From an uncultured Alphaproteobacteria bacterium (lineage in GTDB: Bacteria > Pseudomonadota > Alphaproteobacteria > Micropepsales > Micropepsaceae): 35,007 nucleotides of DNA. The stretch covers positions 1 through 35,007 of the forward strand of contig CADECX010000035.1 in the NCBI GenBank assembly GCA_902825865.1, in the 5' to 3' direction. The position numbers and the translations under genes are program-made. The notes under the pieces were generated by a model. The model worked only from the letters and a program-made list of their open reading frames with translations. It searched no databases and had not been told where the DNA came from. Positions 24,356 through 33,457 of this stretch are shown one piece after another (positions within the stretch are counted from its first letter, which is position 1; each line of letters begins with the position of its first letter).

Positions 24356-24829
24356 ATGCTAATTGGCGCACCAAATATGTCGCGCCCAGCCATCCAGTTC
24401 TTTGCAATGTTTTCGCGGATAGAATACGCGATGAAACGCTGCGATGCTTATCGCACGCTAATCATAAATAAGAAGAAACCTCATCGGAGTTGGCTGCAAG
24501 CAGATTGGTCCAAACTCGCAACGTCATCCAACATCCAAAACCTTTGGCCACAGCTTGAACAAGACTTAAACGCCCAAGAAATAATTAAATCGCCGCCTCG
24601 CCTGCTCACGCTTAAAGGCCAGTCGGTGGAATTTGGCGATCAACCACCGCCCTGCACTGATGTCGGCGAAATGTTTATCGCGATGAAAGATGTAAGAAAT
24701 AATTTGTTCCATGGGGAGAAGGGAAATGCGTCCCAACCTCGCGAGGTCGAATTGCTGGGTGCGGGATTATACATTATGGACAAAATTCTTGAAGTAGAAC
24801 CCGAGATTTTAGCCAACTATTGGTTCTGA
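24356..24829 (+). CDS. HEPN-domain protein with RNNLFH motif
   Basis: A 157-residue helical protein. R114-N-N-L-F-H119 in MKDVRNNLFHGEKG is the Rx4-6H signature of HEPN ribonucleases, and it begins with the polar N after R that is usual for active members. GGGAG lies 6 bp before the ATG. The upstream part has helices with FFAMFSRIEYAMKR, as in HEPN proteins that dimerise. HEPN enzymes often act as toxins or as the RNase of defence systems. It lies 151 bp behind the 380-residue gene in the same orientation, so it may belong to that set or stand alone. No antitoxin-like gene (for example MNT nucleotidyltransferase) is adjacent. Confidence 0.72.
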   Translation: MLIGAPNMSRPAIQFFAMFSRIEYAMKRCDAYRTLIINKKKPHRSWLQADWSKLATSSNIQNLWPQLEQDLNAQEIIKSPPRLLTLKGQSVEFGDQPPPCTDVGEMFIAMKDVRNNLFHGEKGNASQPREVELLGAGLYIMDKILEVEPEILANYWF

Positions 24830-25267
24830 TGGAGCTACGTCATCCATACGTGCGGCATCTGCCGATCGCGTGAATTGTTCTGCTTCTGGCGAAACCCCAT
24901 CGACAGCCTGTGCGACCGCCGGGTCGTCCTGGCACCAATTCGGTCACAGGAATATTAAGCGGTGGGGCACCCCGGATTTTTTCAGTATGCAGGAAATGAT
25001 TGGGGGCCCACTCCTCATGCTGGCTTCGATTTCTGCTCTAAACGGCCTTCACTGCTTATTGCTCCCGCCACCTTCGTATGCCTCAATAGCCATATAGGGC
25101 AGGCTTAGGGGGACTGGGAAAACTGAGGCTCGGAATACCGATACAGAAGTGGTAGCCGTTCCGGCAGCTGGACCTAAATAAAGTCAATTCATCATCGTGC
25201 CGGTGAGGGCCGCATTCATGCCGCTGACGGCAATCATCGAGTTTCAATACTGAAGGCAAAATACTAT
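24830..25267. other. 438 bp spacer before hsdM, no gene seen
   Basis: There is one GTG-started open frame on the plus strand (24870-25097, 75 codons), but it lacks a ribosome binding site, motifs or a sensible hydropathy pattern. Nothing on the minus strand is better. The segment probably carries the promoter of the restriction-modification operon; I cannot place -35/-10 boxes with confidence. Confidence 0.5.
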
Positions 25268-27688
25268 ATGGCCGTTAAAAAATCCGAGCTCTATTCCTCA
25301 CTTTGGGCTAGCTGTGACGAGCTACGCGGCGGCATGGATGCTAGCCAGTACAAGGATTACGTCCTCGTCCTGCTGTTTGTGAAGTATGTCAGCGACAAAT
25401 TCGCGGGTCTCCCATACGCGCCCATTACAATCCCGGCTGGCGCGAGCTTTGCCGACATGGTCGCGCTCAAGGGCAAGCCCGACATTGGCGATCAGATCAA
25501 CAAAAAGATTCTCGGGCCCCTGGCGCTCGCCAATAAGCTGTCCGATATGCCTGACTTCAATGACCCGACAAAGCTGGGCGACGGCAAGGAAAAAGTCCAA
25601 CGTCTCACCAACCTGATCGCCATTTTTGAGAACCCGGCTCTCGATTTCTCGCAGAACCGGGCAGACGGCGATGATCTACTTGGCGACGCCTACGAATATC
25701 TAATGCGGCACTTCGCCACCGAGAGTGGCAAGAGCAAGGGCCAGTTTTATACGCCCGCCGAGGTAAGCCGCATTATCGCGCAGATACTCGGAATCCGCCA
25801 CGCACAAACCTCGAATGACACCACCGTCTATGACCCAACTTGTGGATCGGGTTCTCTACTTCTGAAAATTGGCGACGAAGCCCACCACGGCAAGGAGGTG
25901 AAGGTCACGCTTTACGGGCAGGAAAAGGATAACGCCACCGCTGGTCTGGCCCGAATGAACATGATCCTGCACGACTATCCCACGGCGGAGATCAAGCAGG
26001 GCAACACTATTGCCAACCCACTTTTCACTGACGGCCAAAGCGGGCTCAAAACCTTCGACTATGTCGTCGCCAATCCCCCCTTCAGCGACAAACGCTGGAG
26101 TACCGGGCTCAATCCTGATGACGATCTCTATGGCCGCTTCACTGGGTATGGCATCCCGCCAGACAAACAGGGCGATTACGCCTACCTGCTGCACATTCTT
26201 CGGTCGATTAGACCAGCTGGTAAGGGCGCGTGCATCCTGCCGCACGGCGTTCTATTTCGGGGTAATGTCGAGGGCACAATCCGCAGGAGCCTCGTCCAAC
26301 GTGGCGTGATCCGGGCCATCATCGGCCTTCCGCCTAACCTGTTTTACGGCACCAGCATTCCCGCGTGTATCATCTTGCTCGACAAGGAGGGCGCGAACGC
26401 CCGCAAGGGCATCTTCATGATTGATGCCTCAAAAGGCTTCATCAAGGACGGTCCGAAAAACCGCCTACGGGAGCAGGATATCCACAAAATCGTGGATACC
26501 TTCACGCGCCAAGTTGAAACTCCGCGCTACTCCCGCATCGTCCCTGTCGCGGAAATCAGCGATCCGAAGAATGACTACAATCTCAACATTCCGCGCTACA
26601 TAGACGGTACCGAGCCTGAGGATTTTCAGGACATCACCGGCCACATGTGCGGCGGCATTCCCAACCGCGATCTCGACACTCTCAAGCCCTACTGGGAAGT
26701 CTTCCCCGCTGTCCGGGCCGCTCTGTTCGAGGAAGCACGCCCGGGGTACAGCAAGCTCCGCATTCCCGCTACAGAGATCAAACCCACCATATTTGACCAC
26801 CCCGAGTTCACCGCGTTCAATGAAACCGCAACCCGGCTCTTCCATAAGTGGAAAGAGTCTAGTGCCGCACAGATCAAATCCTTTGGCAAAAATGGGCATC
26901 CCAAGACACTGATAGAAAGGCTTTCAGAAGATCTGCTTTCCACGTTTTCAAAAGCGCCCTTGCTGGACCATTACGACATCTACCAGCACCTCATGGACTA
27001 CTGGGCCGAGACTATGCAGGACGATAGTTATCTGATCGCCGCAGATGGCTGGGTTGCTCGTACCGCTCGCATCCTAGAAATCGATAAGAAAGGCAAGCCT
27101 AAGGACAAAGGCTGGACCTGTGACCTCGTGCCCAAGCCGCTCATCGTCGCCCACTACTTCGCCAAGCAACAGGCGGAGATCGACGCGCAGCAGGCCGCAC
27201 TCCAAGCTGCCACCGCAGAACTTGCAGAACTGGAGGAGGAACACGGCGGCGAAGAGGGTTTTTTCGGAGCATTGGACAGGATCGCCAAGGCCGAGATCAA
27301 CGCCCGGGTCAAAGAGATCAAAGGCGACAAGGAGGCGGAGGAAGAAGCCGCGGTACTCAAGCGCTGGCTGAACCTTTCCGAGGGCGAGACCGCGCTGAAG
27401 CGCGAAGCGAAGGAGCAGGAAGCGGCGCTCGACCAGCTCGCCTACGAAAAGTACCCGATTCTTACCGCCGCGGAAATCAAAGCGCTAGTGGTGGACGACA
27501 AATGGATGACGCGCCTCTCGGTTGTGGTGCAGGGCGAACTCGACCGCGTGTCTCAGACACTGACCGGCCGCATCCGCGAGCTAGTCGAACGCTACGCCAC
27601 ACCGCTGCCTCAGCTCGCCGAGGAAGTGGAGACGCTCGCTGCGCGCGTAGAGGCGCACCTCCGGAAGATGGGGGCTTCATGGAGGTGA
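25268..27688 (+). CDS. hsdM: Type I restriction-modification methyltransferase subunit HsdM
   Basis: An 806-residue N6-adenine methyltransferase. The N-terminal helical domain (SELYSSLWASCDELRGGMD...YKDYVLVLLFVKYVSD) is the HsdM_N bundle. The catalytic domain has DPTCGSG (189-195, SAM motif) and NPPF (269-272, catalytic motif IV) and begins with ESGKSKGQFYTPAEVSR. It is longer than EcoKI or EcoR124 HsdM (about 520-530); the added C-terminal 250 residues are largely coiled coil (for example AEIDAQQAALQAATAELAEL) and may help assemble the complex. With HsdS it methylates the target site, and with HsdR it cuts unmodified DNA. It overlaps hsdS by 10 bp. Confidence 0.95.
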   Translation: MAVKKSELYSSLWASCDELRGGMDASQYKDYVLVLLFVKYVSDKFAGLPYAPITIPAGASFADMVALKGKPDIGDQINKKILGPLALANKLSDMPDFNDPTKLGDGKEKVQRLTNLIAIFENPALDFSQNRADGDDLLGDAYEYLMRHFATESGKSKGQFYTPAEVSRIIAQILGIRHAQTSNDTTVYDPTCGSGSLLLKIGDEAHHGKEVKVTLYGQEKDNATAGLARMNMILHDYPTAEIKQGNTIANPLFTDGQSGLKTFDYVVANPPFSDKRWSTGLNPDDDLYGRFTGYGIPPDKQGDYAYLLHILRSIRPAGKGACILPHGVLFRGNVEGTIRRSLVQRGVIRAIIGLPPNLFYGTSIPACIILLDKEGANARKGIFMIDASKGFIKDGPKNRLREQDIHKIVDTFTRQVETPRYSRIVPVAEISDPKNDYNLNIPRYIDGTEPEDFQDITGHMCGGIPNRDLDTLKPYWEVFPAVRAALFEEARPGYSKLRIPATEIKPTIFDHPEFTAFNETATRLFHKWKESSAAQIKSFGKNGHPKTLIERLSEDLLSTFSKAPLLDHYDIYQHLMDYWAETMQDDSYLIAADGWVARTARILEIDKKGKPKDKGWTCDLVPKPLIVAHYFAKQQAEIDAQQAALQAATAELAELEEEHGGEEGFFGALDRIAKAEINARVKEIKGDKEAEEEAAVLKRWLNLSEGETALKREAKEQEAALDQLAYEKYPILTAAEIKALVVDDKWMTRLSVVVQGELDRVSQTLTGRIRELVERYATPLPQLAEEVETLAARVEAHLRKMGASWR

Positions 27689-28869
27689 GGCCCGGGTATA
27701 CGCAAACTGAGTTCGGTTTATTTCCGGCGGATTGGGAAATTACCACGATCGGCCTTCAGTGCCAAATCTTTGGACGGATCGGTTTTCGAGGTTACACCGT
27801 CAATGACATTGTCAGTGAAGGCGATGGGGCAATAGCAATCAATCCTTCCAACATACAGGATGGCAAGGCTGTCTTCGATAAGTGCACTTACATTTCTTGG
27901 TACAAATATGAAGAATCACCTGAAATAAAAATCGATGACGGTGACATTGTCCTAGTCAAGACCGGATCGACCGTCGGTAAAACTGCATTGATCAAGAATC
28001 TTCCCGGTAAAGCGACGCTCAATCCTCAGATGGTTGTACTGAAGAAGGTAAAGCCCGCACGGGAATTTCTAAGCTACATGATGGCATTTCCCATCATACA
28101 AAACCAATTATCCGCTGCGGTAGTCGGGGGCGCGTTACCTACGCTATCCCAAAAGCTGGTAGCTGCATTCAGACTCCACCTTCCTCCCAGTATGTCTGAG
28201 CAGCGCGCAATCGGGGCGGCATTGAGTGACGTGGATGCGTTGTTGGACGCGCTGAACCGGCTCATTGCCAAGAAGCGCGACCTCAAGCAGGCCGCCATGC
28301 AACAACTCCTCACCGGAAAAACTCGTCTGCAAGGATTTTCAGGGACATGGGAAGTCAAGCGGCTGCAGGAGGTAGCAACCGCCGACTGGGGCAACACTGC
28401 TATAACTAAGGCGTCGTATCGGGATCATGGATACCAAGCATACAGCGCCTCTGGGCCTGACGGATACGTCGATTGGTTTGAGAGAGAGTTAGATGGTGTT
28501 GTGATTAGTGCGATTGGTGCGCAATGCGGCAAGACTTGGTTGGCACAGGGAAGATGGACACCAATCAAGAATACCATTTGGTTTGAAGCCGATGGAAAAA
28601 AGGCAGACATAAGTTTTTTATTTAGGGTCACAGCAAACCCAGAGTTTTGGCCGAAAAGTGGTCAAGCGCAACCGTTCATCTCTGTGACGGGAGTTCGCAA
28701 TGCATTTTTGATGTTGCCTCCAACGATCGCGGAACAGGCAGCAATCGCTGCAATCCTTTCGGACATTGACGCTGAACTGGCTGCCCTTAAAGCTAGGCGC
28801 GACAAAATCCGCGCCATCAAGCAGGGCATGATGCAGGAGCTGCTCACCGGAAGCACGAGGTTGGTATGA
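27679..28869 (+). CDS. hsdS: Type I restriction-modification specificity subunit HsdS
   Basis: A 396-residue specificity subunit with two target-recognition domains and two conserved helical repeats. The first TRD runs from the ATG (PGYTQTEFGLFPADWEITTI) to LPPSMSEQRAIGAALSDVDA, whose helix ends KRDLKQAAMQQLLTGKTRL. The second TRD (WEVKRLQEVATADWGN onward) ends with LPPTIAEQAAIAAILSDIDA and KIRAIKQGMMQELLTGSTRL. Each TRD reads one half of a bipartite site; the site itself cannot be predicted here. ATG at 27679 overlaps the hsdM stop by 10 bp. The frame stays open upstream inside hsdM, but that part lacks HsdS features. It overlaps hsdR by 4 bp (ATGA). Confidence 0.93.
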   Translation: MEVRPGYTQTEFGLFPADWEITTIGLQCQIFGRIGFRGYTVNDIVSEGDGAIAINPSNIQDGKAVFDKCTYISWYKYEESPEIKIDDGDIVLVKTGSTVGKTALIKNLPGKATLNPQMVVLKKVKPAREFLSYMMAFPIIQNQLSAAVVGGALPTLSQKLVAAFRLHLPPSMSEQRAIGAALSDVDALLDALNRLIAKKRDLKQAAMQQLLTGKTRLQGFSGTWEVKRLQEVATADWGNTAITKASYRDHGYQAYSASGPDGYVDWFERELDGVVISAIGAQCGKTWLAQGRWTPIKNTIWFEADGKKADISFLFRVTANPEFWPKSGQAQPFISVTGVRNAFLMLPPTIAEQAAIAAILSDIDAELAALKARRDKIRAIKQGMMQELLTGSTRLV

Positions 28870-31800
28870 GCGGCGTCGGAAAACCTGAACGCGCAACACA
28901 GAACCGGGTGATCGCCCTGTTTCGAGATGAACTAAAATATCGTTACCTCGGCGACAAGAGCGACCAGCAGAACAGCAATATCGAAGAGGGTCTACTTACG
29001 GCCTACCTGACCGCTGCAGGGTATTCACCCGCGCAGATCAGCCGCGCTTTCAACCTGCTCCAGACTGAGGCCAATAATCCTAACCGCAGCCTCTACGACA
29101 ATAACAGGGCGGTTTACAGCCTGCTGCGCTATGGCGTGGACGTGAAGGTTGAGGCGGGCAAACCGGCTGACACCGTCAAGCTCATCAACTGGGACCAGCC
29201 GGAGAAAAACGACTTCGCTATTGCTGAGGAAGTGACGTTGCATGGGAACCTTAAGCGGCGGCCAGATCTGGTGCTCTACATCAATGGCATTGCCGTCGCG
29301 GTCATCGAACTAAAGAACAGCTACACCTCCATCGGAGATGGTATTCGTCAGTTACTGTCCAACCAGCAGAAGGCTTTCAATCAAGGGTTCTTTACCACCG
29401 CGCAGTTGCTATTCGCGGGAAATGATTCCGAAGGGGTGCGCTATGGTACAATCAAGACCGACGAGAAATTTTTTCTCACATGGAAGGAAGACGAGGCGGA
29501 TAACAGTCGCTTCAAGCTTGACAAGTATCTCCTCAAAATGTGCCGCAAAGACCGGCTTATCGAGCTAATACACGACTTCGTTCTGTTCGATGGCGGTGTA
29601 AAAAAGCTGCCCCGCGCTCACCAGTATTTCGGCATAAAGGCGGCGCAGGAACATGTCCGCGCTTACAAGAATGGCATCATCTGGCACACGCAGGGCAGCG
29701 GAAAAAGCATCGTAATGGTGCTATTGGCGAAGTGGATATTGGAAAACAAGCCGAAAGCCCGAGTGCTCATCGTGACGGACCGAGATGAGCTCGATAAGCA
29801 GATCGAGGGCGTATTCGCTGATAGCGGCGAAACCATCTATCGCACTAGCAGTGGCCACGATTTGATAGCCCAGCTTGGTCAGGCCAAGCCGCGCCTGCTT
29901 TGCTCCTTAGTACACAAGTTCGGCAAGAAGGGCGTGAACGACTTTGACGCATTTGTCGAAGAGCTAAAAAGCCAACCCAGCCCTGCCGTTGGCGAGCTTT
30001 TCATCTTCGTAGACGAGTGTCACCGCACCCAGAGCGGCAGGCTGCACAAGACGATGAAGGCTATGATGCCCGGCGCGGTATTTATCGGATTCACCGGCAC
30101 GCCTCTACTTAAGAAGGACAAGGCTACTAGCCACGAAATCTTCGGCGGCTACATCCATACCTACAAGTTCGACGAAGGCGTCGAGGATGGCGTTGTGCTG
30201 GATCTCTCCTATGAGGCCCGGGATATTGAGCAAAGCCTCGGATCGCAGGACAAAATCGACGGGTGGTTCGAAGCGAAGACTAAGGGTCTGAACGAGTGGC
30301 AGAAGGCGGCATTGCGCGAGCAATGGGGCACCATGCAGAAGGTGCTCAGCTCCCGATCACGCATGGAGCGTGTGGTCGAGGATATCGTCTTCGATTTCGG
30401 CGTGAAGCCCCGCCTTTCCAGCCAGCGCGGTAACGCGATACTGGTGGCATCCAGCATTTTTGAAGCGTGCAAGTATTTCGAGCTATTTCAAAAGACCCCA
30501 CTCAAGGGCAAATGCGCGGTGGTGACATCCTACAATCCGCAGGCACAGGACGTGACGCTGGAAGATACCGGCGCGAACACGGAGACGGAGAAACAGTTTC
30601 TCTACAGCACCTATATAGCGCTGCTGAAGGATGTCGTGCCGAAGCCCGGTAAGTCCAAGACCGAGACCTATGAGGACGAGGCAAAGAAGCTTTTCAAAAC
30701 CCAGCCCGCGAACATGAAGCTGTTAATCGTAGTGCAAAAGCTGCTCACAGGCTTTGATGCGCCGCCCTGCACCTATCTCTATATTGACAAGTCCATGGAC
30801 GATCACGGCCTGTTCCAAGCCATATGCCGCACCAACCGTCTTGATGGCGACGACAAGCCTTTTGGCTATATCGTGGACTACAAGGATCTGTTCAAAAAGG
30901 TGCAGGGAACCATCGCAGTCTATACGTCGGAACTTGACGAAAGCATGGGCGACGGCAGTTCTGAGGTGCTTTTGGCAGACCGTCTGAAAAAGGGTCGGGA
31001 ACGGCTGGACCAAGCCCTCGAAGCTCTTTCCCTGCTGTGCGACCCTGTGCAGCCGCCCAAGGGGGAACTGGAACACATTCACTATTTCTGCGGTAACACT
31101 GAAAACCCGGACGATCTCAAGGAGCATGAGCCTCAACGTGTGGCACTTTACAAGGCCACTGTGACGCTGGTGCGAGCCTACGCCAACATCGCCGATGACT
31201 TGCCGGGCGCGGGATACACGGCCGTCGAGATAGCCCAGATCAAGCTGGATGTTACCCGCTATCTCAAGTTGCGGGACATCATCCGGCAGGCCAGCGGCGA
31301 AACCATCGACCTCAAAGCCTACGAGGCTGACATGCGGCACCTTATCGACACCTATATCGAGGCGGACGCGCCACGCAAGATTTCCGATTTCGGGGACATT
31401 GGTCTGCTCGATCTCATCGTAAAGAGCGGTGTAGCGGACGCCGTCAAAAGCCTGCCGGGGGGCATCAAAAATAGCCCCAAGGCAGTTGCCGAGACCATCG
31501 CGAATAATGTGCGCAGCAAGATCATCAAGGAGCATCTTAGCGACCCCGGCTTCTATGACAAAATGTCGGCTCTTCTGGCCGAGATTCTCGACGATTTGAA
31601 AGCGGCACGGATAGACTATGAGGAATTTCTAAAGCGCATCGCTGACGTGGCAAAGACGGTGCAGGCTGGGAAAGCGGACGATACCCCCGAGACGCTGGAC
31701 ACGCCCGGCAAGCGGGCATTATTCAACAATCTCAAAGGCGACGAAGCACTTGCGCTGAGGATCGATGAGACGGTGCGCCGAGTGCGGCCAAACTCGTTTC

Positions 31801-31916
31801 GAGGTAATCAGGCCAAGGAGAACGTCATCAAGGCCGCACTGTTGCCCCTCTTGGGCAATAACACGGAGGAAGTCGAGCGCATTTTTCTGATCATCTGCGC
31901 TCAGCCAGAATATTGA
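28866..31916 (+). CDS. hsdR: Type I restriction endonuclease subunit HsdR
   Basis: A 1016-residue motor and nuclease subunit. The N-terminal HSDR_N nuclease has D134 in RRPDLVLYING and E148-L-K150 in VAVIELKN, a complete PD-ExK set, then QLLSNQQKAFNQGF. The SF2 translocase follows with Walker A GSGKS (277-281), DECH box (383-386), GFTGTPLL and later LTGFDAP and the Arg-finger-type CRTNRL. The C-terminal part (about 880-1016) carries the helices that bind the methyltransferase. All catalytic residues I can check are present, so the system looks functional. It is coupled to hsdS (ATGA) and to the metallopeptidase gene (TGATG). Confidence 0.95.
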   Translation: MSGVGKPERATQNRVIALFRDELKYRYLGDKSDQQNSNIEEGLLTAYLTAAGYSPAQISRAFNLLQTEANNPNRSLYDNNRAVYSLLRYGVDVKVEAGKPADTVKLINWDQPEKNDFAIAEEVTLHGNLKRRPDLVLYINGIAVAVIELKNSYTSIGDGIRQLLSNQQKAFNQGFFTTAQLLFAGNDSEGVRYGTIKTDEKFFLTWKEDEADNSRFKLDKYLLKMCRKDRLIELIHDFVLFDGGVKKLPRAHQYFGIKAAQEHVRAYKNGIIWHTQGSGKSIVMVLLAKWILENKPKARVLIVTDRDELDKQIEGVFADSGETIYRTSSGHDLIAQLGQAKPRLLCSLVHKFGKKGVNDFDAFVEELKSQPSPAVGELFIFVDECHRTQSGRLHKTMKAMMPGAVFIGFTGTPLLKKDKATSHEIFGGYIHTYKFDEGVEDGVVLDLSYEARDIEQSLGSQDKIDGWFEAKTKGLNEWQKAALREQWGTMQKVLSSRSRMERVVEDIVFDFGVKPRLSSQRGNAILVASSIFEACKYFELFQKTPLKGKCAVVTSYNPQAQDVTLEDTGANTETEKQFLYSTYIALLKDVVPKPGKSKTETYEDEAKKLFKTQPANMKLLIVVQKLLTGFDAPPCTYLYIDKSMDDHGLFQAICRTNRLDGDDKPFGYIVDYKDLFKKVQGTIAVYTSELDESMGDGSSEVLLADRLKKGRERLDQALEALSLLCDPVQPPKGELEHIHYFCGNTENPDDLKEHEPQRVALYKATVTLVRAYANIADDLPGAGYTAVEIAQIKLDVTRYLKLRDIIRQASGETIDLKAYEADMRHLIDTYIEADAPRKISDFGDIGLLDLIVKSGVADAVKSLPGGIKNSPKAVAETIANNVRSKIIKEHLSDPGFYDKMSALLAEILDDLKAARIDYEEFLKRIADVAKTVQAGKADDTPETLDTPGKRALFNNLKGDEALALRIDETVRRVRPNSFRGNQAKENVIKAALLPLLGNNTEEVERIFLIICAQPEY

Positions 31917-32626
31917 TGAAGATCCAAATCGGTGAGATTGCGGCGGATGTTGTCCGCAAGGATATCAAGAACGTTCACCTTAGCGTGCATCCACCAACGG
32001 GACGGGTGACCATTTCCGCGCCGTCGCGCATGAGCCTCAATACCATCCGGGTCTTCGCAATTGCCAAAATCGGCTGGATTCGTCAGCAACAAAAGAAACT
32101 CCTTTCACAGGAACGCGAGACGCCCCGCGAATATCTCAACCGCGAGAGCCATTACGTGTGGGGGGAGCGGTATCTGATGAAAATTATTGTGGATGAGGGC
32201 CCCCCGTCCGTGATTTTGGTTCATCGCCGCATGACTTTTCGCGCCCGCGTCGACTGGGATCGGAAGAAAAAGGAGGAATTTATCGATGGCTGGTATCGCA
32301 GCCTGATCAAGGCCGCGGCGGCTCCCCTGATCGCTAAATGGGAGCGTAGGATGGGAGTGGAAGTCGAACGGTTTTTTGTGCAACGCATGAAAACCAAGTG
32401 GGGCAGCTGTAACGCCGGCGCGCGCACAATCCGTTTGAACACCGACCTTGCCAAGAAGCCTCGAGAGTGTCTCGAATACATCGTGGTCCACGAGTTGATC
32501 CACATGCTGGAGCCATCCCACAATGCCCGCTTCATCGCGTTGATGGATGAATTCATGCCGAATTGGCAGTCTCGTCGGCAGATGCTCAACCGATTACCTG
32601 TCCGACACGAGAGTTGGATGTACTAG
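31916..32626 (+). CDS. YgjP/DUF45-type zinc metallopeptidase
   Basis: A 236-residue protein with the YgjP-like metallopeptidase layout: VHPPTGRVTISAPSRMS and the FAIAKIGWIRQQQKKL stretch near the N-terminus, then KTKWGSCN, LNTDLAKKP, and the zinc site HELIH (192-196) in YIVVHELIHMLEPSHN, where the later His is the third ligand. These enzymes are related to SprT/WLM proteases. They are often encoded behind hsdR, which suggests a role tied to type I systems, possibly clearing the complex or its subunits, but this has not been shown. ATG at 31916 overlaps the hsdR stop in TGATG, so it is part of the operon. Confidence 0.88.
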   Translation: MKIQIGEIAADVVRKDIKNVHLSVHPPTGRVTISAPSRMSLNTIRVFAIAKIGWIRQQQKKLLSQERETPREYLNRESHYVWGERYLMKIIVDEGPPSVILVHRRMTFRARVDWDRKKKEEFIDGWYRSLIKAAAAPLIAKWERRMGVEVERFFVQRMKTKWGSCNAGARTIRLNTDLAKKPRECLEYIVVHELIHMLEPSHNARFIALMDEFMPNWQSRRQMLNRLPVRHESWMY

Positions 32627-32752
32627 TATTGTAGATCCCACTCTGGGAGCATAGCTGGCAGCCATCGGTGCCGCCGTTTCGTTTGATCGCCCTTTCATCC
32701 ACGCTCAAAGGCGAAACAGTTGGATACCTGTCGACACTGAAGGACGGCCCTA

Positions 32753-33457
32753 ATGCTACACGCCCTTAATTTCAACAAGGCGAATGTCAGAAGCCTCTTC
32801 AATGTGGGCCACAGAGTTCCATTCGAAGACCTGATTACATCAAGCATATTTGGACCCCTAGAATTTATGGGCTTAGCTGACCGGGCGGCGATAATCTCGG
32901 CGTTACTGAAGGAACTCTCTATACCCCTGCACTGTACCCCGACTCCTCCGATCAAGATCGAGTTCTGGAAGCAGGTTCCTGTTCGCTCGTCATCTCGATT
33001 GAGCACGGTGGAGTGGGACATCACCATTGAATTTGGTGCAGATTCGAGACTTCTGATCGAGGTCAAGTGGGGCGCGTATCTTTCGAAGGACCAGTTGGCG
33101 GATCAATGGAGCAGCATCACTGGGTCCCGCGAAAACTGTTACCATCTGCTTTTGGTCAGAGACCAAAATCGTTATCGAGCTGACATCAAAGAAAATATTA
33201 AAACCTTAAGATCTTCCAGTGACCGCAGACTGTACGCGAGCAAACTAAAAGATCTTTCGTGGGCGCGGTTAGGCGAGCTACTACAATGCCTAGCTGCGGA
33301 TAAAGCACAATCTGCTCAAATACGAGCGTGGGCGACACATGCTTCGAAACTTCTTGTGCGCGAAGAATTTCGGATTATGCAAGGGTGGTCGCAAATCGGA
33401 TTGCGAAAGGTTCTTCCGCTTAAGTGGAAACTTCGGAGTGTAAACGATGGTCTCTGA
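32753..33457 (+). CDS. PD-(D/E)xK nuclease-like protein
   Basis: A 234-residue protein not clearly in a named family. A nuclease core is visible: VEWDITIEFG with D89, then LLIEVKW with E103-V-K105, then a helix containing QLADQW (a Q-rich helix often follows this core). An upstream E in FEDLITSSIFGPLEFM could complete the site. The C-terminal half is helical and basic. GAAGGACGG lies before the ATG. It overlaps the following gene by 11 bp, so the two are translated together. It could be the effector of a two-gene defence system; cleavage activity and target (phage DNA, own DNA) are inferred only from motifs. Confidence 0.7.
   Translation: MLHALNFNKANVRSLFNVGHRVPFEDLITSSIFGPLEFMGLADRAAIISALLKELSIPLHCTPTPPIKIEFWKQVPVRSSSRLSTVEWDITIEFGADSRLLIEVKWGAYLSKDQLADQWSSITGSRENCYHLLLVRDQNRYRADIKENIKTLRSSSDRRLYASKLKDLSWARLGELLQCLAADKAQSAQIRAWATHASKLLVREEFRIMQGWSQIGLRKVLPLKWKLRSVNDGL

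Noticed and set aside
24870..25097. GTG-started 75-codon frame before hsdM
   Set aside because: It has no Shine-Dalgarno sequence, no motif, and an amino-acid pattern unlike its neighbours.
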